From assembly GCA_013391385.1 (NCBI GenBank), contig JACBFI010000019.1, forward strand, positions 1 through 64,000: 64,000 nucleotides of DNA. Direction: 5' to 3'. This DNA comes from Sediminibacterium sp. Gen4 (GTDB lineage: Bacteria; Bacteroidota; Bacteroidia; Chitinophagales; Chitinophagaceae). Below, piece after piece: positions 9,190-17,705 of this stretch. Made by a program: the position numbers and the translations under genes. Each line of letters starts with the position of its first letter. Position 1 is the first letter of the stretch. A model generated the notes under the pieces. The model had not been told where the DNA came from. It searched no databases and was given only the letters and a program-made list of their open reading frames with translations.

Positions 9190-10071
9190 ATGGACGCTTT
9201 TACCATCAAAGATTTGGAGAACCTGACCGGTATCAAAGCCCACACGATCAGGATCTGGGAGCAACGTTATGGATTTCTAAATCCACAGCGTACGCAAACC
9301 AATATTCGTTATTACAGCAATAGCGAATTAAAAACAGTATTGAACATTGCCTTGTTGAACAAGTATGGGTACAAGATCTCCCATATTGATCGCATGACGC
9401 CAGTAGAAATGAAAGAAAAAATTCTCTCATTGACCCAGGCACAGGCACAACAAGAGCGTATCGTCAACGACTTGATTCATTGTATGGTGGATCTGAGAAT
9501 GGAGGATTTTGAGACCGTTCTCGATAATTATATCATGGCAAAAGGTGTTGAAAGAACTATTACTCAGATCATCTTCCCCTTTCTCGAAAGAATCGGAATT
9601 CTTTGGCTTACCAATCATGTTAATCCGGCGCAAGAACATTTGGTGACCAATATTATCAGACAAAAGCTGATTATTGGTATTGAAGGTGTAAGCAGTCATG
9701 TTTCTCTCAATAAAACTACTTTGTTGTTTCTGCCGGAAGGAGAGCACCATGAGTTAGGGCTTCTCTTTATGTACTTTCTGTTGAAGAGCAGGGGTGTAAA
9801 AGTGTATTACTTAGGCTCCAATGTCCCATTGAAAGACGTGGAATATGTTGTGAACCTCAAAAAACCTGATTTTCTATATTCACACTTAACTTCCGTAGCA
9901 CATAATTTCAACTTCGAGAGGTTCTTGATCAATGCACATAACCGCATGCCGGATATTCCAATCATTGTTTCCGGTTTGTTGACGCAGACTTACAAAAAAC
10001 GCGTTCCATCCAATATCAGCTTTAAGAGATCTCTGTCTGAAGTGATGGAATATGTGGCAACTTTTTCCTAA
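9190..10071 (+). CDS. B12-binding MerR-family photoreceptor regulator, CarH/LitR type
   Basis: A 293 aa transcription regulator. Residues 1-70 form a MerR winged helix (IKDLENLTGIKAHTIRIWEQRYG). Residues 90-165 form the helical cap and 170-293 a B12-binding Rossmann-like domain. The CarH diagnostic cap motif Wx9EH is present (W139, E149-H150), as is the ExHxxG cobalamin motif (E185, H187, G190; H187 the likely axial ligand). CarH binds adenosylcobalamin, represses in the dark and releases DNA on light. It sits directly upstream of an ECF sigma gene and the carotenoid genes, the same logic as CarH in Myxococcus and LitR in Streptomyces and Thermus. Light response here is inferred. Confidence 0.85.
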   Translation: MDAFTIKDLENLTGIKAHTIRIWEQRYGFLNPQRTQTNIRYYSNSELKTVLNIALLNKYGYKISHIDRMTPVEMKEKILSLTQAQAQQERIVNDLIHCMVDLRMEDFETVLDNYIMAKGVERTITQIIFPFLERIGILWLTNHVNPAQEHLVTNIIRQKLIIGIEGVSSHVSLNKTTLLFLPEGEHHELGLLFMYFLLKSRGVKVYYLGSNVPLKDVEYVVNLKKPDFLYSHLTSVAHNFNFERFLINAHNRMPDIPIIVSGLLTQTYKKRVPSNISFKRSLSEVMEYVATFS

Positions 10072-10096
10072 TTCTCATCGTATTTTAATAGCATTT

Positions 10097-10129
10097 GGGC
10101 CGATTGGAACTGCAATCGGCCCTCTTTTT
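10097..10129 (+). terminator. Intrinsic terminator after the carH-like gene
   Basis: A 10-bp stem GGGCCGATTG / CAATCGGCCC with a 6-nt loop, followed by TCTTTTT. It separates the regulator transcript from the sigma-factor transcript. Confidence 0.85.
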
Positions 10130-10131
10130 GA

Positions 10132-10259
10132 TGTTTAAACATTTGTAACCCGTTGATTTGGTTTGTTTTATCTTTTTTAAGAAATATTTAAACAAAATTT
10201 TGGAAGGGTAGGATATTTATGTTTAATTTTATGTCCTAAATAATTAAACACACTGTTTA
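10132..10259. promoter_or_regulatory. Regulatory region of the ECF sigma gene with repeated TGTTTA/TAAACA sites
   Basis: This AT-rich region carries TGTTTAAACA (10132-10141, a perfect palindrome), TAAACA (10189-10194), TGTTTAA (10220-10226) and an inverted repeat TAAACA-cac-TGTTTA (10245-10259) that touches the ATG of the sigma gene. Repeated dyads of one hexamer in front of the gene next to a MerR regulator suggest an operator array. Binding is not shown by sequence alone, and AT-richness makes chance matches more likely. Confidence 0.35.
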
Positions 10260-10759
10260 TGTCTACATTGGAATTTAATCAGATGCTGTTGAACAATACC
10301 GAGTTCTTAAAGCCTTTTGCCATCACACTTACCCGTGATACAGAAGCTGCCAAGGATTTGGTACAAGAAACGATGTACAGAGCCCTTGCCAACAAGGACA
10401 AATACAATGTAGGAACCAACATCAAAGCATGGTTGTACACCATCATGCGTAATATCTTCATCAACAACTACCGTCGCAAGGCTAAACAGTCTACCATTTT
10501 TGATAGCACACCCAATGAGTTTTTGTTAAACCTCAATCAAGGTGCTGTGACGAATGACGCAGTGGCGAAAATTAATCTCAAAGAAGTACAGGAGGCGATT
10601 CATCATCTTCCTGAAATATTCCGCAATCCTTTCTTGTTGTATTTCGATGGATTCAAATACCATGAAATAGCAGATATGTTGGGAGAGCCTTTGGGAACCA
10701 TCAAAAGCAGGATCCATTTTGCACGCAAACTGCTCAAAAACCAATTACAGCGGTATTAA
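10259..10759 (+). CDS. ECF-type RNA polymerase sigma factor beside carotenoid genes
   Basis: A 166 aa group 4 sigma factor. Region 2 contains DLVQETMYRAL and the INNYRRK segment. Region 4 contains FDGFKYHEIADMLGEPLGTIKSRIHFARK, a typical helix-turn-helix for the -35 element. No anti-sigma gene is adjacent, so control may be transcriptional, by the CarH-like protein upstream. In Streptomyces an ECF factor (LitS) under LitR drives crt genes. An equivalent cascade is plausible here, but this sigma subgroup is also a common stand-alone factor in Bacteroidota. crtI starts 25 nt after its stop. Confidence 0.9.
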   Translation: MSTLEFNQMLLNNTEFLKPFAITLTRDTEAAKDLVQETMYRALANKDKYNVGTNIKAWLYTIMRNIFINNYRRKAKQSTIFDSTPNEFLLNLNQGAVTNDAVAKINLKEVQEAIHHLPEIFRNPFLLYFDGFKYHEIADMLGEPLGTIKSRIHFARKLLKNQLQRY

Positions 10760-10784
10760 CTTTTTTGTCTAATTTACTAGTCGA

Positions 10785-12257
10785 GTGAGCAAGTCTGTCA
10801 TTATTATAGGAAGCGGCTTTGCCGGACTTTCTGCTGCCTCTTTCATGGCCAAAGCAGGATGGAAGGTTACCGTTTTAGAAAAGCACACCACGCCGGGTGG
10901 CCGCGCCCGACAATTCTCAGAAGCCGGGTTCACATTTGATATGGGTCCAAGTTGGTACTGGATGCCGGATGTATTTGAACGTTATTTCAATCAGTTTGGT
11001 AAGAAAGTATCCGATTACTATCATCTAAAAAGACTTGATCCATCCTATCGTGTTTACTGGCCTGATGGTCCGGTTGATATACCAGCCGATTATGAAGCAT
11101 TGCGACGTTTATTCGATGAAATTGAGCCGGGTAGCGCTATTCAGCTGGATAAATTTTTGAAAGAAGCCGCTTATAAATATGAAGTAGGGATTCAAAAATT
11201 GGTATACAAACCCGGACAATCACTCACTGAATTTTTAGATTGGGAATTGATCACCGGTGTATTTCGTTTAGATGTATTTAATTCTATCAAGTCGCATGTA
11301 GCCAAACATTTTTCAAATCCGAAGTTGAAAGAGTTGATGGAATTTCCTGTTTTGTTTTTAGGTGCTTTGCCGGAAGATACACCTGCGCTATACAGTTTGA
11401 TGAATTATGCTGATATCAAAGGTGGTACTTGGTATCCGGATGGCGGGATGTTTCAGATTGTAAAAGCTATGTATGATCTGGCAGTAGAATTGGGTGTAAC
11501 ATTTCGTTTTGGGGAAGAAGTAACTACCATCTGTATTGATAAGAATGCTGTGAAAGAAGTGGTGACCCCAAAAGGGTATTACAATGCCGATGTAGTGATT
11601 GGTGGGGCAGACTATCATCATATTGAAACCGGTTTACTTCCCGAAGCATTCCGTTCATACTCCAATCAATATTGGGATAAACGTGTAATGGCTCCCAGTT
11701 GTTTATTGTATTATGTGGGTTTGAATAAACGACTCAATAATATTCATCATCATACCTTGTTTTTTGATACTTCTTTTGAAGTACACGGTAAAGAAATCTA
11801 TACCACCCGTGAATGGCCTTCAGATCCTTTGTTTTATATGAGTGCTACATCGGTTACAGACACTACCGTAGCTCCTGAGGGATGTGAAAACTTATTCCTG
11901 TTGATACCCGTAGCTACAGGACTGAGTGATGACAGCGAGGAAAGACGCGACATGTATTTCAATAAGGTGATTGACCGATTGGAAAAACAGCTTGGACAGC
12001 CGGTACGAGAGGCTATTATTTACAAAAAATCCTTTGCACACAGCGATTTCGTATCTGAGTACCATGCTTTTCGTGGAAATGCCTATGGTTTAGCGAACAC
12101 TTTACGTCAAACCGCTGTTTTAAAACCGGGATGTAGGAGTAAAAAAGTGAAGAATCTGTTCTATACCGGACAATTAACGGTTCCCGGACCGGGTGTACCG
12201 CCGAGTTTGATCAGTGGAGAAGTGGTGGCAGGAGAAGTGATCAAAGCATTTGGATAA
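10785..12257 (+). CDS. crtI: Phytoene desaturase
   Basis: A 490 aa FAD-dependent desaturase. The N-terminal dinucleotide motif IIGSGFAGLSAASFMAKAGWKVTVLEK and the C-terminal carotenoid desaturase signature near residues 460-485 (LFYTGQLTVPGPGVPPSLISGE) are clear. It converts phytoene to lycopene in four desaturations. A GTG start at 10785 fits the motif spacing. It follows the sigma gene by 25 nt and may be co-transcribed. A second, diverged desaturase (crtD-like) lies four genes downstream. Confidence 0.92.
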   Translation: MSKSVIIIGSGFAGLSAASFMAKAGWKVTVLEKHTTPGGRARQFSEAGFTFDMGPSWYWMPDVFERYFNQFGKKVSDYYHLKRLDPSYRVYWPDGPVDIPADYEALRRLFDEIEPGSAIQLDKFLKEAAYKYEVGIQKLVYKPGQSLTEFLDWELITGVFRLDVFNSIKSHVAKHFSNPKLKELMEFPVLFLGALPEDTPALYSLMNYADIKGGTWYPDGGMFQIVKAMYDLAVELGVTFRFGEEVTTICIDKNAVKEVVTPKGYYNADVVIGGADYHHIETGLLPEAFRSYSNQYWDKRVMAPSCLLYYVGLNKRLNNIHHHTLFFDTSFEVHGKEIYTTREWPSDPLFYMSATSVTDTTVAPEGCENLFLLIPVATGLSDDSEERRDMYFNKVIDRLEKQLGQPVREAIIYKKSFAHSDFVSEYHAFRGNAYGLANTLRQTAVLKPGCRSKKVKNLFYTGQLTVPGPGVPPSLISGEVVAGEVIKAFG

Positions 12258-12270
12258 AAATTGATTTTTA

Positions 12271-12300
12271 ATACCATAAGCCATTAACTATTGGCTATCA
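12271..12300. repeat. Short word-repeat hairpin between crtI and crtB
   Basis: An inverted repeat AGCCA...TGGCT within the words CATAAGCCATTAACTATTGGCTATC. It uses the CATAAGCCAT vocabulary seen again near 53.6 kb. Confidence 0.4.
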
Positions 12301-12315
12301 GCAAAAAAACAACCC

Positions 12316-13152
12316 ATGATCAATCTGTTTCATGAAGTAAGTCAGGAGTGCAGCAGGATCACGACGGAAAAATACAGCACCAGTTTTTCTTCGGCCATCA
12401 GGTTGTTGAACAAAGACCTGCGTACACCTATTTTTAATATTTATGGTTTTGTTCGCTTCGCGGACGAGATCGTAGATACTTTTCATGACTTTGATAAAGC
12501 AGTGCTGTTACAAGAATTTAAAATTGCCACATACGATGCCATTGAAAAAGGCATCAGTATGAATCCGATACTCCACAGTTTTCAGATCACCGTTAATCAG
12601 TTTGGAATAGACAGGGAATTGATCGATGCATTTTTATATAGTATGGAACTGGATCTTGATCAGCGCAAATACGATCGTGCCGGTTATGAACAATATATTT
12701 ATGGCAGTGCAGAAGTAGTAGGCTTGATGTGTTTGTTTGTATTCTGTGAAGGCGATAAGAAAATGTATGAGCAATTGAAGCCTTATGCCAGAAGCCTTGG
12801 CGCCGCATTCCAAAAAGTTAACTTCCTGCGTGACCTAAAAGCTGATTACGAAGGATTGGAAAGGGTATATTTCCCGGGTTGCGATTTCAGAAATTTTACT
12901 TCAGCAGATAAAGCTGCTATTGAAGCCGATATTCAAAAAGATTTTGATCATGCTTATGAGGGCATTCTGTTATTGCCTATGAAAGCACGATTTGGGGTCT
13001 ATGTTGCTTATAAATATTATCTCTCTCTCTTCAAAAAGATCAAAAAAGTTCGCCCACAAAAGATCATGGAAGAGCGGATTAGAATACCAGACTATGGCAA
13101 AGTTTTTATTCTGGCCAAAGCGGGTATTCGTAGTCAGTTGAATTTACTATAG
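12316..13152 (+). CDS. crtB: Phytoene/squalene synthase family, phytoene synthase
   Basis: A 278 aa prenyl synthase that condenses two geranylgeranyl diphosphates into phytoene. The two Asp-rich motifs are FADEIVDTF (first DxxxD) and NFLRDLKADY (second). The tract YKYYLSLFKKIKK lies near the C-terminus. Length is on the short side but normal for Bacteroidota crtB. No GGPP synthase (crtE) is in the cluster, so GGPP must come from elsewhere in the genome. Confidence 0.92.
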   Translation: MINLFHEVSQECSRITTEKYSTSFSSAIRLLNKDLRTPIFNIYGFVRFADEIVDTFHDFDKAVLLQEFKIATYDAIEKGISMNPILHSFQITVNQFGIDRELIDAFLYSMELDLDQRKYDRAGYEQYIYGSAEVVGLMCLFVFCEGDKKMYEQLKPYARSLGAAFQKVNFLRDLKADYEGLERVYFPGCDFRNFTSADKAAIEADIQKDFDHAYEGILLLPMKARFGVYVAYKYYLSLFKKIKKVRPQKIMEERIRIPDYGKVFILAKAGIRSQLNLL

Positions 13153-13184
13153 CCTCAGAAAGCAGGAAGACTTATTTTTAGTGT

Positions 13185-13709
13185 ATGGAACAGGTGATAC
13201 TGGTTAACGAGCAGGATATTGAACTGGGCGTTATGGAAAAAATGGAAGCGCATGAAAAAGCTTTGCTACATCGTGCTTTCAGTGTTTTCATTTTCAATAA
13301 CCATCATGAACTGCTTTTACAACAAAGGGCTATCAGTAAATACCATAGTGGTGGACTCTGGACCAATACCTGTTGCAGCCATCCTCGTCCCGGTGAAGCT
13401 GTTGCTGATGCAGCTTTACGTAGACTAAAAGAAGAAATGGGTTTTGAAACAGCACTCTCCAAAGCATTTGACTTTACTTACAAAGCCCCTTTTAGTAATG
13501 GTTTAACCGAGCATGAATTTGATCATGTATTTGTTGGCACCTATATGGGAGCTATTGAACCGAATGCTGATGAAGTTGAAAACTATGCTTACTACTCATT
13601 AGTATCCATAGAGGAAATGTTACAAAAGAATCCTGATGACTTTACTGTTTGGTTTCATATTGCATTTCCCAAAGTGCGTGATTGGTACCTGAAACAACAA
13701 AACAATTGA
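13185..13709 (+). CDS. idi: Isopentenyl-diphosphate delta-isomerase, type 1
   Basis: A 174 aa Nudix-fold enzyme that interconverts IPP and DMAPP. It shows LHRAFSVFIFNNHHELLLQQR, the active-site Cys in the WTNTCCSHPRPGE segment, and the Glu-containing LTEHEFDHVF segment. It begins 32 nt after crtB and ends 2 nt before the crtD-like gene, so isoprenoid precursor balance is co-expressed with pigment synthesis. Confidence 0.93.
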   Translation: MEQVILVNEQDIELGVMEKMEAHEKALLHRAFSVFIFNNHHELLLQQRAISKYHSGGLWTNTCCSHPRPGEAVADAALRRLKEEMGFETALSKAFDFTYKAPFSNGLTEHEFDHVFVGTYMGAIEPNADEVENYAYYSLVSIEEMLQKNPDDFTVWFHIAFPKVRDWYLKQQNN

Positions 13710-13711
13710 TC

Positions 13712-15211
13712 ATGAATAAGTCTTCTCATGCAATTGTGATTGGCGCGGGTGTTGCAGGAATGGCTGCAGCTATCAGATTGGCAGTTCAGGGATATACAGT
13801 ACATGTGTATGAGCAATCTGATCAACCCGGGGGTAAGTTGGGATATTTTGAAACAAAGGGATATCATTTTGATACAGGTCCAAGTTTATTTACACAGCCT
13901 GCGAATATTGAAGAGTTGTTTGAACTAGCAGGAGAACCCATCGCAGATTATTTTCATTACAGAAAGATGGATCATTCATGTCATTACTTCTTTGAAGATG
14001 GCACCATGATTCGTGCAGCAGCCGATACAGATGATTTTGCTGCTGAATTGCAACATAAGACAGGAGAGCCTGCACATCATTTAAAACACTATCTGAATAG
14101 TTCTGCTAAACTATATGATGGCGTTGCGAATGTTTTTCTGAATCATTCGCTGCATAAAAGAAAGACTTTGGTCAAGGCGAATATTGGAAAAGCCATTAAA
14201 ACCGTTCGAATATCACACTTGATGAAAAGTATGCACCAAGTTAATCAACAAAGTTTTCAGAGTGAAAAAGTAGTACAGCTATTCAATCGGTATGCTACTT
14301 ATAATGGCAGTAACCCATATAAAGCACCCGGAATGTTGAGTTTGATTCCACATTTGGAACATAACGAAGGAACGTTTTATCCGGAAGGCGGGATGATTAG
14401 TATTACCAAAGCTTTGCATCGATTGGCTATTAAGAAAGGAGTCAGTTTTCATTTTAATCAACCGGTAGAAAGAATCATTAGACATAATAACAAAGCAATT
14501 GGCGTTGTAGTGGCAGGTAAAAATATATTGTCTGATATTGTTGTGAGTAATGTGGATGTATACTTCACGTATTTACGATTATTGAATGATCCGGAAAAAG
14601 CGAAGAAAATTTTAAAGCAGGAAAGAAGCAGTAGTGCACTGATTTTTTATTGGGGTATTAATAAATCGTTTTCACAATTGGGGTTACACAATATTTTCTT
14701 CAGTAATCATTATCGAGAAGAATTTGATCATTTATTCCGATTGAAGAAAGCATATCAAGATCCCACAGTGTATATCAATATCACTGCTAAGTGCGAACCA
14801 GGTATACAAGCACCGGAGGGAAAAGAGAATTGGTTCGTCATGGTGAATGTTCCGGCTAATGTGGGACAAGACTGGTCACAATTCAAGACCGTATATCGAA
14901 AAGCAGTGATTGATAAATTGAACCGGATGTTACAAACCGATATTGAATCATTAATTGAAACGGAAGACATGCTAGATCCTGTCTTGATTGAAACAAAAAC
15001 GGGTTCTTATCAGGGTTCATTGTATGGAACAAGTTCGAATTCCAGAATGGCAGCTTTCTTACGTCATCCGAATTTTTCAAGACAAATTGAAGGACTGTAT
15101 TTTGTGGGGGGAAGTGTGCATCCGGGTGGTGGTATACCTTTGTGTTTGAAGAGTGCAAAGATTATGAGTGATATAGTACAGGACGATACCCGAAAAAGGA
15201 AAAGACATTGA
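13712..15211 (+). CDS. crtD: Carotenoid 3,4-desaturase-like oxidoreductase (CrtD type)
   Basis: A 499 aa FAD-dependent CrtI-family desaturase, with VIGAGVAGMAAAIRLAVQGYTVHVYEQ at the N-terminus and YFVGGSVHPGGGIPLCLKSAK at the C-terminus. ATG 13712, 2 nt after idi, is preferred to the overlapping 13682 frame. It sits directly before cruF, and this pairing identifies it best as the 1'-hydroxycarotenoid 3',4'-desaturase that acts after CruF hydration. It could instead be a second phytoene/lycopene desaturase; context favours CrtD. Confidence 0.8.
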   Translation: MNKSSHAIVIGAGVAGMAAAIRLAVQGYTVHVYEQSDQPGGKLGYFETKGYHFDTGPSLFTQPANIEELFELAGEPIADYFHYRKMDHSCHYFFEDGTMIRAAADTDDFAAELQHKTGEPAHHLKHYLNSSAKLYDGVANVFLNHSLHKRKTLVKANIGKAIKTVRISHLMKSMHQVNQQSFQSEKVVQLFNRYATYNGSNPYKAPGMLSLIPHLEHNEGTFYPEGGMISITKALHRLAIKKGVSFHFNQPVERIIRHNNKAIGVVVAGKNILSDIVVSNVDVYFTYLRLLNDPEKAKKILKQERSSSALIFYWGINKSFSQLGLHNIFFSNHYREEFDHLFRLKKAYQDPTVYINITAKCEPGIQAPEGKENWFVMVNVPANVGQDWSQFKTVYRKAVIDKLNRMLQTDIESLIETEDMLDPVLIETKTGSYQGSLYGTSSNSRMAAFLRHPNFSRQIEGLYFVGGSVHPGGGIPLCLKSAKIMSDIVQDDTRKRKRH

Positions 15212-15891
15212 GTAAGTATAAACTGACCATATCGGCTTTTTTGGCCATTCTGTTTCATGTGAGTGGACTGATCGGTATGTTGTATACCGATCATAAAGAT
15301 TGGTTCATTGCCAACACACCCTTGAACCTGATTTTAATGGCGGCACTATTGGTTTGGAATCAACCCAAACCCAACAAAGCTTTTTTACTTTTTTTGTTGG
15401 CTGCATTTCTTACAGGCATGGGTTCTGAAATGATTGGCGTAAATACGGGTAAATTATTTGGCTGTTATCATTATGGACAAGTACTGGGTCCACATTTCAA
15501 TGGCGTGCCTTGGTTGATTGGGGTGAATTGGTTTGTGATTGTTTACTGTTCCGGTGTGATCATGCAGAAAGCCATTGACTGGATGAGTTTGAAGTATGAG
15601 GAGTCTGGCGGACGTTTGTCCAAGCGCATGGTCACCATTTCATTGGTTCTTGATGGAGCTTTGTTAACCGTTTTTTTTGACTGGGTAATGGAGCCCGTAG
15701 CAGTGAAATTGGGATTCTGGCAATGGGAAGGAGGGGTAATCCCGTTTTTTAATTACCTCTGCTGGTTTCTCATCAGTGCAGCGTTGCTGTTACTTTTCCG
15801 GTACTTGCGGTTCGATAAGACCAACCATTTTGCGGTACATTTGTTTATTATACAGCTTCTGTTTTTCTTAACACTCAGATGGCATTTGTAA
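15208..15891 (+). CDS. cruF: Carotenoid 1',2'-hydratase, CruF family
   Basis: A 227 aa polytopic membrane protein with six or seven hydrophobic segments. The GCYHYGQVLGPHFNGVPWLIGVNWF segment, the LDGALLTVFFDWVMEPVAVKLGFWQW segment and the size match the CruF/DUF422 carotenoid biosynthesis family, which hydrates the psi-end of gamma-carotene. It uses a TTG start that overlaps the crtD stop by 4 nt (TTGA), giving tight translational coupling. It ends 1 nt before crtZ. Confidence 0.85.
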   Translation: MSKYKLTISAFLAILFHVSGLIGMLYTDHKDWFIANTPLNLILMAALLVWNQPKPNKAFLLFLLAAFLTGMGSEMIGVNTGKLFGCYHYGQVLGPHFNGVPWLIGVNWFVIVYCSGVIMQKAIDWMSLKYEESGGRLSKRMVTISLVLDGALLTVFFDWVMEPVAVKLGFWQWEGGVIPFFNYLCWFLISAALLLLFRYLRFDKTNHFAVHLFIIQLLFFLTLRWHL

Positions 15892-15892
15892 T

Positions 15893-16360
15893 ATGTTATA
15901 CGTATTGATCACACTCGCTACTTTTTGTATCATGGAAGGCATTACCTGGCTAACGCATCGCTATGTAATGCATGGATTTTTATGGTATTTGCATGAAGAT
16001 CACCACCAGAAAGGTCCCGGATTTTTTGAGAAGAACGATGCTTTCTTTATCATTTTTGCAATACCCAGTTGGTTGTGTATCATGTTGGGAAGTATGAATG
16101 AAGTCTACTGGGTAGTAAGTATTGGTGCAGGGATTGCCATGTATGGCTTTGCTTATTTTCTGGTACATGAAATTATCATACATCAGCGTATTAAATTATT
16201 TACAAGAAGTAACAATAAATATATCAAAGCCATACGATGGGCACATAAAATGCATCACAAACATCTAGACAAACATGAAGGTGAAAGTTTCGGCATGCTC
16301 ATCGTTGCTAAAAAATACTGGGATAAAGTTCGAAAAGATGAAATGATGCAAAAGCAATAA
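15893..16360 (+). CDS. crtZ: Beta-carotene hydroxylase
   Basis: A 155 aa membrane di-iron hydroxylase of the fatty acid hydroxylase superfamily, adding the 3-OH on a beta-ionone ring. All histidine clusters are visible: HRYVMH, HEDHH, HEIIIH and HKMHHKH. Length is standard. It starts 1 nt after cruF and precedes crtY across a word-repeat spacer. Confidence 0.93.
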   Translation: MLYVLITLATFCIMEGITWLTHRYVMHGFLWYLHEDHHQKGPGFFEKNDAFFIIFAIPSWLCIMLGSMNEVYWVVSIGAGIAMYGFAYFLVHEIIIHQRIKLFTRSNNKYIKAIRWAHKMHHKHLDKHEGESFGMLIVAKKYWDKVRKDEMMQKQ

Positions 16361-16410
16361 TTTCACCATTCACAATTGACCTTTCACTACTGACTACTCA
16401 CTATCACTAT
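16361..16410. repeat. Word-repeat spacer running into the crtY start
   Basis: Words such as TTCACCATTCACAATTGACC and CTACTGACTACTCACTATCACTAT fill the crtZ-crtY gap. They continue into the codons just before the crtY dinucleotide-binding motif. The same words (TTCACCATTCAC, CAATTGTGAATT) occur near 22.1 kb. Confidence 0.5.
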
Positions 16411-17538
16411 ATCATCTCCGGTTCAGGTCTTGCAGGTATGAGTCTGCTCATGCGCATGATGCAAGATTCTTTTTTTGATGACAAACAAATATTGGTTGTA
16501 GATAAAGCGCCAAAACAGCAAAATGATAGAACTTGGTGTTTTTGGGAAAAAGAAAATGGCCTGTTTGAATCAATCGTATATCATCAATGGCAACAGTTAG
16601 ATTTTTTTTCAAATGATTATTCAGCCACATTAGCTATTGATCCGTATAGGTATAAAATGATACGTGGTATTGATTTTTATCAGTATGTATTACAAAAGGC
16701 AGCCAATAAAAGTAATGTCCATTTCCATTATGAGGAAGTGCTGGGAGTAGGGAATGAAAATAATAAAGCCGTATTGACATTGGCTTCTGGGAAGATAACA
16801 GCTGACTATATTTTCAATAGTATTTTGTTCCGGGAACCAAAAATCACAGCCGGACAATATATGTTGCTCCAGCATTTTAAAGGATGGGTGATCGAAACAC
16901 CTACGCCTGTTTTCGATTCTTCCAAAGCTACTTTCATGGATTTCAGGGTATCACAGAAAGAAGGCACTACGTTTATGTATGTAATGCCGGTAGCAGCTAA
17001 TAAAGCGCTGGTAGAATATACTTTATTTACTGAAAAGTTGTTGACGCAAGAGCAATATACAGATGCTTTGGTGCAATATCTTTCAGCCCATCTCGGGATT
17101 GATGCATTTACTATTGAACACGAAGAATTTGGGATCATCCCCATGACCAATCATATTTTCCCTTCAGTTGAAGGTAAAGTCATTTATATTGGAATTGCAG
17201 GCGGACAAGCCAAAGGAAGCAGTGGATATGCATTTCAGTTCATACAAAAAAGAACGGCAAGTGTAGTGGATGCTTTAAAAAACAATCGTATTCCTAAAGC
17301 TGATAATAGTATTACTGCGAAAAAATTTCGTCTGTACGATAGTGTATTATTGAATGTATTACACCATAAAAAACTCAATGGCGACCGGATATTTGCTGCG
17401 ATCTTCCAAAAAAATCCACCTCAGCGCGTGCTTCGTTTTTTAGATAATGAAACCAACGTATGGGATGACCTGCATATCATGAATAGTGTACCCACAGGCA
17501 TCTTTCTTAAAGCTGCTTTTCAAGAGATATTCAGGTAG
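16390..17538 (+). CDS. crtY: Lycopene cyclase, CrtY type
   Basis: A FAD-dependent lycopene beta-cyclase. The reading frame upstream of the first ATG (16438) encodes YIISGSGLAG, the essential dinucleotide-binding motif, so the protein must start earlier. No in-frame ATG, GTG or TTG exists there; CTG at 16390 or ATT at 16375 are the only near-cognate choices, and I use 16390. Downstream, DKAPKQQNDRTWCFWEKE and the PTGIFLKAAF end fit CrtY. With CruF and CrtD present it probably closes one end only. The odd start may reflect invasion by the word repeat or a sequencing indel. Confidence 0.82.
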   Translation: MTTHYHYIISGSGLAGMSLLMRMMQDSFFDDKQILVVDKAPKQQNDRTWCFWEKENGLFESIVYHQWQQLDFFSNDYSATLAIDPYRYKMIRGIDFYQYVLQKAANKSNVHFHYEEVLGVGNENNKAVLTLASGKITADYIFNSILFREPKITAGQYMLLQHFKGWVIETPTPVFDSSKATFMDFRVSQKEGTTFMYVMPVAANKALVEYTLFTEKLLTQEQYTDALVQYLSAHLGIDAFTIEHEEFGIIPMTNHIFPSVEGKVIYIGIAGGQAKGSSGYAFQFIQKRTASVVDALKNNRIPKADNSITAKKFRLYDSVLLNVLHHKKLNGDRIFAAIFQKNPPQRVLRFLDNETNVWDDLHIMNSVPTGIFLKAAFQEIFR

Positions 17539-17594
17539 TTAAAATTGTTTCAGTTATTTTTGCCATCATCCATCGCCTATTTACTATGAATTTT

Positions 17595-17630
17595 GGTCTC
17601 GTAGTATCCGCCAGGGCGGAGATAGTATGA
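17595..17630 (+). pseudogene. 5' tRNA-Arg-like remnant with a palindrome in place of the D-loop
   Basis: GGTCTCGTAGTA (17595-17606) and GATAGTATGA (17621-17630) match the 5' half of the tRNA-Arg that starts 111 bp downstream, with one change in the acceptor arm. Between them, in place of the D-loop, lies the palindrome TCCGCCAGGGCGGA (17607-17620). The following bases do not continue the tRNA but form small hairpins (CAACA...TGTTG, GAGCAAAGCTC). Confidence 0.6.
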
Positions 17631-17705
17631 TCCCAACAGTGGTGTTGGAGCAAAGCTCAAGCTATGGGTTAGCAAAGTTCTTTTAGATGTTGATATTAAT
17701 ATTAT

